A stretch of DNA of 64,000 nucleotides from Clostridium_AD sp964467165 (GTDB taxonomy: Bacteria; Bacillota; Clostridia; Clostridiales; Clostridiaceae). Made by a program: the position numbers and the translations under genes. The DNA lies in assembly GCA_964467165.1 (NCBI GenBank), contig CAYXOL010000021.1, forward strand, positions 9,629 through 73,628, written 5' to 3'. Positions 1 through 6,538 of this stretch are shown one piece after another (within the stretch, counting starts at the first letter, position 1; each line of letters starts with the position of its first letter). A model generated the notes under the pieces. That model worked only from the letters and a program-made list of their open reading frames with translations. It did no database searches and had not been told where the DNA came from.

Positions 1-125
1 AAATTAACCATGGTAACAAGTTTCAGAAATTCTTCATTAAAATCTTTTGGCATATCTTCAATTGCTCTCACATTAGAAATTTCATCATAAAGTGAGTCTT
101 TAAGACTTTCAAATACTTTTCCCAT
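1..125 (-). CDS. Partial gene, possible VWA/metallopeptidase-like partner of MoxR ATPase
   Basis: Only the first 41 codons are inside the window; the gene runs off the left edge. It starts at an ATG behind an AGGTG ribosome binding site and lies 8 bp downstream of the MoxR-type ATPase gene on the same strand, so the two are probably cotranscribed. The visible peptide starts MGKVFESLKDSLYDEIS and is helical and acidic. MoxR ATPases are commonly paired with a von Willebrand A or COG3864/DUF2201-type metallopeptidase-like protein, and the N-terminus resembles that group from memory, but this is inference from position. The diagnostic motifs (HExxH, MIDAS) would lie outside the window. Confidence 0.6.
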   Translation of the reverse strand, partial: MGKVFESLKDSLYDEISNVRAIEDMPKDFNEEFLKLVTMVN

Positions 126-133
126 AATATCAC

Positions 134-1252
134 CTAGCCTTTAATCTCATTATAGGCCTTAAAATACATTTCAACAAAAGCTTCATTTTCTAAACACAGC
201 TTATAAACAGTATTATAGCTTTCTTTAATATCTTGCATAATCCCTATGCCTAGATCTACAGGATAAAGTATCAAAAACTCTACAAATCTTTCTATATCAC
301 TAGGCAGCATTTCTTTTTTATCTAATATATGCAAAATATTCTTTGCAATCAAATATAACCTAGTGTGGCTTTCCGCTTTTACTTTTACTTTTAGTCCCTC
401 AGATAACTCTGCGTGTGCAAACACCTCTTCATAAGAAATTAAAGGTTTATTATTCTCCTGGGAAAAAGCCATAAACTCATGAGCAACTCTATCACCTAAA
501 TTTCCTTTTAGAATATTTAAAAATACTCTTTTAGGAATCTTATCTTTATTTTCTTTATATAGTCTATAGCTTTTTGAAACCCGCTGAAAGCTTCTAGGAG
601 TTGCTTTTATTTGCTCGTCCTTTAGTGTGCTTTGCAAATATTCTGGGAAAGTAGATATAAACTCTATAACCTTTTCCTCTAGATTATTTTCAATAGCCCA
701 TGTAAGCCAAACTTTTGAATCACTCTCCATATAAAGCCAAACAAATCTATTCTCTTGTGCTGCATCCATATCAACTACTTGATAATCAACATCCTCACCA
801 TACTTACTAGAAGGATTCATAGCAGCTAATATTTTCACCTTCTCATGAAGCTTGTATCCATTTATATCTCTGTTTAAGATAAGGTTCATAAGCTCCTGTT
901 GCACTGTATGCTCACAACGGTTTATTTCATCAATAAACAAAAATACATCCTTACCATCATGTATTAAACTATCTATTTCCTGCAGCTTTGTATGAACCGC
1001 ATAAACAGTATTTTTCTTATTAATAGTTCTACCTGTTGAATCATTAAAACTATAGTCCTCAACTGTTGGCAGACCACCTATTTCTCCTTCCTTTAAAAGG
1101 TTTCCATCTATAATAACTAGGCTCCACCCTTTCTTTTTTGCAAGTTCTCTAGCTAAGGCAGTTTTTCCTATACCACTTTCCCCTACAATTATTGGCACCT
1201 CATCTGTTTCTATAACAAGTTCTGCGCTTTGCAACGTATCCTTAAAATTCAT
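134..1252 (-). CDS. MoxR-family AAA+ ATPase
   Basis: A 372-residue AAA+ ATPase. Walker A is GESGIGKT at residues 24-31 and Walker B with its acidic pair is FLFIDEIN at about 104-111, followed by a sensor-1-like AAMNPSS segment. The remaining half is helical and probably the AAA lid plus a family-specific extension. MoxR ATPases act as chaperones that load cofactors or activate partner proteins, usually a VWA-domain protein encoded next door. The start is supported by GAGGAGATAAGTT before the ATG. It lies between the repeat protein gene (14 bp upstream) and the partial downstream gene, so a three-gene operon is likely. The substrate cannot be read from the sequence. Confidence 0.85.
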   Translation of the reverse strand: MNFKDTLQSAELVIETDEVPIIVGESGIGKTALARELAKKKGWSLVIIDGNLLKEGEIGGLPTVEDYSFNDSTGRTINKKNTVYAVHTKLQEIDSLIHDGKDVFLFIDEINRCEHTVQQELMNLILNRDINGYKLHEKVKILAAMNPSSKYGEDVDYQVVDMDAAQENRFVWLYMESDSKVWLTWAIENNLEEKVIEFISTFPEYLQSTLKDEQIKATPRSFQRVSKSYRLYKENKDKIPKRVFLNILKGNLGDRVAHEFMAFSQENNKPLISYEEVFAHAELSEGLKVKVKAESHTRLYLIAKNILHILDKKEMLPSDIERFVEFLILYPVDLGIGIMQDIKESYNTVYKLCLENEAFVEMYFKAYNEIKG

Positions 1253-1265
1253 AACTTATCTCCTC

Positions 1266-2069
1266 TTACATCATCTTCAGTTTTTCATCAACTGCAATTT
1301 TTTTGCAGGTTTTACTTCCATATTTATAAATAAAAATGGTTTTATCCATAGATATATTACCACAATTTTCATCAATACTTTCACAGTTCATAAAATCCCT
1401 TACATATTTTTCTGAAACATTCTCTTTAGATAATACCTCTTTAAAGGCCATCTCTACCACATCCCTTGGCAAGTCATTAATAATATATTTCATTACTAGC
1501 GCATTGTGCTTTAAAAACAATATTTTTTTATTTTCATCTATATTGGAAATTAACTTTATGGCAGCTTCATTTTCCGTAATAGCCAATATCTCAGCTCTTT
1601 CAGTTGCATCTTTTATATATCTTAAAGTCTCATAATTTTTCTCTATAGCTAATAGCTGTATTTCTTCGCAAGGACTTGCTATAAATCTTATAGCATCATA
1701 ATCCTTTTCTATAGCTAATTTTTGAAGTTCCTCGCTAGGGCTTTTAGCATACTTTATTGCATAACCCTTTTGCAAAAGGCCAATTTTTATCAACTCTTCC
1801 GTGGGATTTATAATAAATTCTAAAGTACTCCAGTTCTTTGACACAACATATTTTTTCATATCATAGGTAGGATTTTCTATAAATTCAATGGCCATATAAT
1901 TGCTTTTTATTGCCATATTCTGCATTTCTTCTGTAGGATTTTTTATATAGCGTATCATTACGCCATCTTTTTTTATGGCCCTAAGTTTCATTTCTTCAGT
2001 AAGCTTTTCTATATTTTTTATAATAATTGGATTACTATCAATCATTTGTAGAATTTTTTCCTCTGTCAC
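1266..2069 (-). CDS. Tandem helical-repeat protein (DUF4116-like)
   Basis: A 267-residue protein made almost entirely of about eight degenerate 22-24-residue repeats of the form NPTEEMQxMAIxxNYxAIxFI, resembling DUF4116-type repeats. The repeats run from about residue 14 to 185; the C-terminal 60 residues are not repetitive and contain several cysteines. No catalytic motif or signal peptide is visible, so a scaffold or binding role is inferred. Translation starts at GTG after GAGGTGAAGGTTT. It is the first gene of the probable operon with the MoxR ATPase, suggesting it binds the ATPase or its client. No specific function is known to me. Confidence 0.75.
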   Translation of the reverse strand: MTEEKILQMIDSNPIIIKNIEKLTEEMKLRAIKKDGVMIRYIKNPTEEMQNMAIKSNYMAIEFIENPTYDMKKYVVSKNWSTLEFIINPTEELIKIGLLQKGYAIKYAKSPSEELQKLAIEKDYDAIRFIASPCEEIQLLAIEKNYETLRYIKDATERAEILAITENEAAIKLISNIDENKKILFLKHNALVMKYIINDLPRDVVEMAFKEVLSKENVSEKYVRDFMNCESIDENCGNISMDKTIFIYKYGSKTCKKIAVDEKLKMM

Positions 2070-2113
2070 AAACCTTCACCTCTATAATAGGCCTCTTCAA
2101 AAAATCAACTAGT

Positions 2114-2136
2114 CATTAGGCTAGTGTTTTTTTATA
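2114..2136. terminator. Short hairpin with T-rich flank
   Basis: ACTAG-N8-CTAGT forms a 5-bp stem. On the plus strand it is followed by GTTTTTTT; on the minus strand TTGATTTTTTG follows. It lies between the repeat-protein gene and the 6S RNA terminator, where no plus-strand gene ends. It could back up the 6S terminator. A similar CTAG-flanked hairpin with a T run lies near position 37232. Confidence 0.35.
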
Positions 2137-2220
2137 ACTGCCCTGTTAATTTAATATAATTATACCATAAATAATAAAAGTATAAATAGTTGTTAATCGT
2201 CACCAGCTATTTTTCAGCAT

Positions 2221-2249
2221 AAAAAAAAGAGATATTTCTATCTCTTTTA
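2221..2249 (-). terminator. Rho-independent terminator of 6S RNA
   Basis: On the minus strand AAAAGAGATA-GAAA-TATCTCTTTT forms a perfect 10-bp stem with a tetraloop followed by a run of T residues. It lies about 30 nt past the 3' side of the 6S RNA closing stem, so it is the expected 3' end of that transcript. Confidence 0.75.
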
Positions 2250-2503
2250 TAAACCAATTAAAAATTTTTAATTTTATAATCCAAGGTACCGTTGCCCCAA
2301 TTTTTGCACCTATCTTTATGATAGGTGGGTGTCCTCAGAGATGTTTAGCAGTCCTTGCCACTTAAAATATTGGACTTATAGGCCTAATATGCATCTAGAT
2401 CTTGAACTCCCGTATTAAAACTGTAGGTTGAAAATAAGAGCTTCACGAATATCCCAGAAAACAAATTTATAAAACTTTTAAATCAATTTAATGACTATCT
2501 ATT
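2250..2503 (-). ncRNA. ssrS: Probable 6S RNA (SsrS)
   Basis: The minus strand here has no ORF but has its own promoter and terminator. The sequence resembles Gram-positive 6S RNA: a segment GACACCCACCTATC that folds with GATAGGTG, followed by GGGGCAACGG near the 3' end, and a long rod-like overall fold. The two ends pair: the 5' segment around 2446-2460 complements the 3' segment around 2281-2295 with G-U pairs, and AT-rich outer flanks extend the stem. 6S RNA binds housekeeping RNA polymerase holoenzyme by mimicking an open promoter and lowers transcription in stationary phase. Identification is from memory of the family; an Rfam RF00013 model search would settle it. The mature core is probably about 2275-2465. 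Confidence 0.7.
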
Positions 2504-2509
2504 AACTTC

Positions 2510-2537
2510 ATTATAGCAGAATTAAAATAAAATTCAA
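2510..2537 (-). promoter_or_regulatory. Sigma-A promoter of 6S RNA
   Basis: Minus-strand -35 TTGAAT (2532-2537), 16-bp spacer, -10 TATAAT (2510-2515). Predicted start near 2503, just before the 5' strand of the 6S closing stem. Confidence 0.7.
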
Positions 2538-2585
2538 TAGTAATTTGTGGGTTTTCTAAAATAAATCAGTAACAATTTTAAAATT

Positions 2586-3899
2586 TTAAATTGATGGCAT
2601 AGCCTCAAGTGAGCTTTGCATTTTCTTCATAGTCTTTAGTATAATAACATCTGTAATACTCATTCCTTCAGAAGCTAAAACTCCTAGATTTGCAATTGTC
2701 TCTTCTGCAGTTTCTGAAACAATTCCATTTCTTGCAGGCACAATAGAGTTATTTATAGCTAAAATTGCAGATTGTACTGCAACTGATGCTGAGGTGGAAA
2801 GTTTTAATGAACATCCTTCCTTTGCACCATCACATATCATGCCACTAGTGTTTGCAATGGTATTCTTTATAACTCCATCTATTTGATCTTCACTGGCGCC
2901 CATTAGCCATGCTATAGCTATTCCTGCACCAGTTCCAGCCGCAACTCCACAAGCACAAATTGCTGATAACCTTCCTATATAGTGTTTTATATAACTATTC
3001 ATAATATGACTTATTGCCACAGCTTTAGCTAGTTTTTCCTCAGTCACATTAAATCTATTTTTATATGCAACAATGGGCAGTATTGCTGTAAGACCATTGT
3101 TTCCACTTCCGCTACTGCTCATAACAGATACATTTAGCCCAGACATTCTAGCATCACTTGCAGCCGAAGTTAGCATCATTGCAGATGTCATTAGGTCCTC
3201 TGAAAGAACCCCTTGCTCTATACTCTTTTTAAGAGCAAATCCAACTCCCATACCAATTTTTTCTTCAAGTCCAATCTTAGCTATAGTTTCATTCATTACT
3301 ACCCCATCTAACATAAAGGCAATATCTTCATGAGGAATTTGCTCAATTTCTTTTATAATTTCTCTTATTCTTAAATCATATAAATTATTTTCTCCCACAT
3401 TGCTTGTTTTATCCTCTTTTGTTAAATCTAAAAGAACTTCTCCTAAAGCTTCAATATAGACAAATCTATTATGCTTTCCGCTTATAATTGCACTACAATT
3501 TCCCTTATCAGTTACAAGATTTACTTCAACATAAACTTTCTCTGAAGTATCTTTGATATCCAATAATAATTTTCCACTATTTAAGAAATCCTTGGCAAGC
3601 TGAACTTGACTTTCATTAATTCCCTCAAGTACTCTTAAGTCCTTTTCACTTTCCCCACCAATAAACCCAAGTGCCGCTGCAATATAAAGTCCAACTTCCT
3701 TTGTATTTGGTATCCCAACTGATAATCCATTTTTATATATATTAGGACTAACAAAAACTTCTGCACTTTCTATATGATTAAAAGTTATTAATTCCTTAGC
3801 CCTTGCACATGCTAGAGCAACCGCAACTGGTTCAGTACATCCCATTGCAGGAACAACTTCTTGTTTTAACGTTTCAACTATAAGATTTCTTAATTTCAT
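2586..3899 (-). CDS. cdsB: L-cysteine desulfidase family protein (UPF0597/CdsB/CyuA)
   Basis: A 437-residue protein of the COG3681/UPF0597 family, the usual full length. Members include archaeal and clostridial CdsB and E. coli CyuA, which break L-cysteine into pyruvate, ammonia and sulfide using an oxygen-sensitive iron-sulfur cluster. Candidate cluster cysteines are visible: C21 in MGCTEP, C315 and C317 in CACG, and C356 and C363 near the C-terminus. Glycine/serine-rich motifs (SSSGSGNNG, SGMICDGAKEGC) resemble the L-serine dehydratase alpha fold. The ATG is preceded by GGGAGTGTTTTT. It is the only gene behind a sigma-54 promoter at 4098-4113, and a sigma-54 activator gene lies just upstream, so it is probably induced by cysteine or a related sulfur signal. 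The substrate could also be serine or another amino acid. Confidence 0.8.
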   Translation of the reverse strand: MKLRNLIVETLKQEVVPAMGCTEPVAVALACARAKELITFNHIESAEVFVSPNIYKNGLSVGIPNTKEVGLYIAAALGFIGGESEKDLRVLEGINESQVQLAKDFLNSGKLLLDIKDTSEKVYVEVNLVTDKGNCSAIISGKHNRFVYIEALGEVLLDLTKEDKTSNVGENNLYDLRIREIIKEIEQIPHEDIAFMLDGVVMNETIAKIGLEEKIGMGVGFALKKSIEQGVLSEDLMTSAMMLTSAASDARMSGLNVSVMSSSGSGNNGLTAILPIVAYKNRFNVTEEKLAKAVAISHIMNSYIKHYIGRLSAICACGVAAGTGAGIAIAWLMGASEDQIDGVIKNTIANTSGMICDGAKEGCSLKLSTSASVAVQSAILAINNSIVPARNGIVSETAEETIANLGVLASEGMSITDVIILKTMKKMQSSLEAMPSI

Positions 3900-4037
3900 A
3901 AAAACACTCCCTCAAACGATTTTTTAACATTATATGTTACAGTAATACCTACACCCATAAAATTAAATTCATCCAAATTCACAGAAAATTTATGGGAAAT
4001 TGATGAAAAACTTATGTAATTGTTATATATTCTTTAT

Positions 4038-4097
4038 AAAATTCCTAATACATAATTAAATACCTAATAAATACTTTAAATACCTAACATATACTTT
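4038..4097. repeat. Three tandem 20-bp repeats over the start site of the desulfidase gene
   Basis: Units start at 4038, 4058 and 4078 with exact 20-bp spacing. The best two are AAATACCTAATAAATACTTT and AAATACCTAACATATACTTT; the first is more diverged. They run from the -12 element into the leader of the desulfidase mRNA. Confidence 0.75.
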
Positions 4098-4113
4098 AGC
4101 AATATTCGTGCCA
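4098..4113 (-). promoter_or_regulatory. Sigma-54 (-24/-12) promoter of the desulfidase gene
   Basis: Minus strand reads TGGCAC-GAATA-TTGCT, matching the RpoN consensus TGGCAC-N5-TTGCW at every defined position. It lies about 200 bp before the desulfidase start, in the right orientation, with a sigma-54 activator gene immediately upstream. Predicted start near 4087. Confidence 0.88.
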
Positions 4114-4146
4114 ATAAATACTTACTTAGAATAGCCCTTATAATGG

Positions 4147-4165
4147 ATCATTTTCTCAAAATGAT
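4147..4165. promoter_or_regulatory. Palindrome, possible activator site
   Basis: ATCATTTTCTCAAAATGAT is an 8-bp inverted repeat with a 3-bp centre, about 70 bp upstream of the predicted sigma-54 start. Its half-site resembles the arms of the larger inverted repeat at 4180-4221. Confidence 0.4.
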
Positions 4166-4179
4166 AAAATACATAGAAA

Positions 4180-4221
4180 AACAGTATCAAAATGAGAATC
4201 ATTTCTCATTTTGATACTGTT
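4180..4221. terminator. 17-bp inverted repeat at the regulator stop codon (terminator and possible enhancer)
   Basis: Two perfect 17-bp arms (4180-4196 and 4205-4221) separated by 8 bp; the regulator stop codon lies in the loop and one arm encodes the last codons of the protein. On the minus strand the stem is followed by TTTTTC, so it probably ends the regulator transcript. Its centre is about 113 bp upstream of the sigma-54 start, the usual distance for an activator site, so it may serve both roles. Confidence 0.6.
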
Positions 4222-5995
4222 CCAATTTATATTCTTTTATTTTTCTATATAAGGTTGCTCTACTTAATTCCAAGGCCTCTGCAGCCTTTGTAATTGATTG
4301 TTTGCTATGTCCAAAATATTCTAAAGCTTTTAAGATTTCTTTTTTCTCCAGTTCCTTAATAGGCATAATCCCTATCTCTTTTTTACTTTCTAAGATATTT
4401 TCTGGTGTTTTTAATCTTTTTGGCAAATCCACACACTTTATAACTGAACTTCCGCACATATTTACGGCATATTCAATAGTATTTTCTAGTTCACGTACAT
4501 TCCCAGGCCACTTATAATTAATAAAATTTTCTAAAACATCATCATCTATTTTACTTATATGCTTTTCTAATTTAACATTGCATTTTTCTAAAAGGTAATC
4601 CACAAGAATTACAATATCATCCTTTCGCTCTCTTAAAGGAGGAATATTAAGAGGAATTACATTTAATCTATAAAACAAATCTTGCCTAAATTCTCCCTCC
4701 AGAACCTTTTTCTCTAAATCTTTATTAGTAGCCGCAATAATTCTTACATCAATAGGAATGGATTCTTTTCCGCCAATCTTCTCAATAACATATTCCTGTA
4801 CTACTCTTAAAAGTTTAGTCTGAAGGTGAATAGGCATATCACCAATTTCATCCAAAAAAATAGTTCCCTTATTGGCCAATTCAAATTTTCCTGCCTTGCC
4901 ACCCCTTCTTGCTCCTGTAAACGCGCCATCATCATATCCAAAAAACTCACTCTCTAGCAATTGCTCTGGAATAGCTGCGCAATTTATTGGAATAAAAGGC
5001 CCCTTAGCTCTATCACTATAAAAGTGAACCGCCCTTGCAAATAGCTCCTTACCCGTTCCACTTTCACCCTGAATAAGCACTGTAGAAGCAGATTTTGAAG
5101 CCTTTTTTGCTTCTACCTTAACCTGCTCTAAACAGGGACTACTACCTATAATACTATCGAAGGAAGTCACCATAGTTCCTGTAGTAATATTATTCACGGT
5201 TTTTAACAAATCAGAAATATTACTAAAGGAGCATACTATTCCAAAACTTTTGTCACCAATACTAATAGGCTTTGCATCAAAAATCCCCCTAAAATAATAA
5301 TTATTATTTTTATAAGTGAATTCTTTATTTTTTATATTTTTATGTTTCTCAATAAGCAGATCAAAATCTAAATTACCAATAAGGTCTTTTATATTAGTAT
5401 TTAAAATCTCATCCACTGGAATCCTAAATAGATCAGCTGCTTTGGTATTATAATGAAGAATTTTTCCTGCATTGTCCCCTGCTATAATCCCTTTATCCAC
5501 AGAATCAATAACTACCTCAAGTTCACGTACCAAAAGCTTTATTTGCTCTGTATTTTCCTGTTCTACTAACTTAGAAGATATTAAATCCGCCATTCTATTT
5601 AAGAAATTCATTAGGTTCTCTTTATTGCTTATAATAGCATCCCGCTGCTCTTCATCAAAAGCAATAAGCCCAATAACTCCAACAGTGATATCCCCTACAT
5701 GAATAGGGCAACAAACCTCTGCAAATTCCTCACAAGTATTAACATTCTCACATTCTAAGCAAGTAAAATGATGCCTTGGATTTTCAATAATAAAACTCTC
5801 TCCGCCAGTTAAAGCAAATCCAAAGGCAGATTTTTCATTTACTTTTTCAGAAATACACTTCCTATATCTTCCGGTACCAGCAATTCTATTATAGTTACTA
5901 TCTACAACAGTCACATCTACCCTTATAACACTAGAAATCGCCTCTGAAATCTTCTGAACATTTGAAACAATTTTTATCAAATCCATCCTTATCAT
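4199..5995 (-). CDS. Sigma-54-dependent transcriptional activator of the desulfidase gene
   Basis: A 598-residue bacterial enhancer-binding protein. The N-terminal sensory domain (about 1-145) has a cysteine cluster at C79, C82, C88, C95 and C96, suggesting a metal, redox or thiol sensor. A PAS-like domain follows (about 155-265). The AAA+ domain has Walker A GESGTGKE, the sigma-54 contact loop GAFTGA, and Walker B IFLDEIGDMP. The C-terminal Fis-type helix-turn-helix includes LSRATLYRKIKEYKLEQ. The family hydrolyses ATP to open sigma-54 RNA polymerase at -24/-12 promoters; one such promoter lies directly downstream, before the cysteine desulfidase gene. It corresponds in context to clostridial CdsR- or PrdR-like regulators. 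That it senses cysteine is inference from the neighbour and the cysteine cluster. Confidence 0.85.
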   Translation of the reverse strand: MIRMDLIKIVSNVQKISEAISSVIRVDVTVVDSNYNRIAGTGRYRKCISEKVNEKSAFGFALTGGESFIIENPRHHFTCLECENVNTCEEFAEVCCPIHVGDITVGVIGLIAFDEEQRDAIISNKENLMNFLNRMADLISSKLVEQENTEQIKLLVRELEVVIDSVDKGIIAGDNAGKILHYNTKAADLFRIPVDEILNTNIKDLIGNLDFDLLIEKHKNIKNKEFTYKNNNYYFRGIFDAKPISIGDKSFGIVCSFSNISDLLKTVNNITTGTMVTSFDSIIGSSPCLEQVKVEAKKASKSASTVLIQGESGTGKELFARAVHFYSDRAKGPFIPINCAAIPEQLLESEFFGYDDGAFTGARRGGKAGKFELANKGTIFLDEIGDMPIHLQTKLLRVVQEYVIEKIGGKESIPIDVRIIAATNKDLEKKVLEGEFRQDLFYRLNVIPLNIPPLRERKDDIVILVDYLLEKCNVKLEKHISKIDDDVLENFINYKWPGNVRELENTIEYAVNMCGSSVIKCVDLPKRLKTPENILESKKEIGIMPIKELEKKEILKALEYFGHSKQSITKAAEALELSRATLYRKIKEYKLEQYQNEK

Positions 5996-6032
5996 CCTTT
6001 TGTTTTTTACTTATATACGCTCATTATATATC

Positions 6033-6058
6033 TGGTGCCACCCACGTGGCAAGTGGCA
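6033..6058. repeat. REP-like repeat, copy 1
   Basis: A 26-bp GC-rich sequence beginning TGGTGCCACCCACGTGGC and ending AAGTGGCA, containing the palindrome CCACGTGG. An exact copy in opposite orientation lies at 22913-22938. It is followed at about 6087 by GGGGACGGTT, a motif often seen with RAYT/Y1-transposase-associated repeats. No transposase gene is present in the window. Confidence 0.7.
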
Positions 6059-6105
6059 AGTTTCTTAGCTAGGTCTAGTTAGTCATGGGGACGGTTAACA
6101 ACTAA

Positions 6106-6504
6106 TTAAACTATTTCACTCTAAGTACAGATTTAACTAGTAGAGCCTGGCCTCATTGGGTAGGCTTATTTACTTGGACTGCCCTATGCTTAATTCTACA
6201 GATAATAATATTTAAATCAAAAACCGCCGAAAAATTTCTAGATGGTGAGCCCACAATTATTATTGCAAATGGAAAAATACTTGAGAAATCCATGAAAAAA
6301 TTTCGTTACACTATAGGGGATCTTCTATCCCAGTTAAGAGATAAGGGTATTTTCGGCTTAGACCAAGTAGCTTATGCAATCCTAGAAAAAGACGGTCAAT
6401 TGTCCATTTTAAAAAAAACTGAATGTGACCCAGTTACTCCCAAGGATTTAAAAATTAAAACCTCCGCTGCAAGTATTGATTTTAAAGTGATTTATAATAA
6501 CTGA
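6106..6504 (+). pseudogene. 5'-truncated DUF421 (YetF-like) membrane protein gene
   Basis: An open frame without a usable start begins after the stop at 6103-6105 and encodes about 132 residues matching the last part of DUF421/YetF proteins: a membrane helix (HWVGLFTWTALCLILQIII), then the soluble domain with EPTIIIANGKI, RYTIGDLLSQLRDKGIF and a VAYAILEKDGQLSI strand. The N-terminal transmembrane region normal for the family is missing. The break falls at the GGGGACGGTT end of the REP-like repeat, so an element insertion or deletion probably removed the 5' half. The first ATG in frame (6292) lacks a good ribosome binding site and would yield only 70 residues. It is one of few plus-strand coding traces in this half of the window. 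Confidence 0.75.
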
Positions 6505-6538
6505 TGCTAGGTCAAAAGTTTCTTGTTCCTAAACCTAT

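Noticed and set aside
2250..2503. Riboswitch for the repeat-protein gene downstream
   Set aside because: It ends in its own strong terminator and has the 6S RNA end pattern; no expression platform before the next gene.
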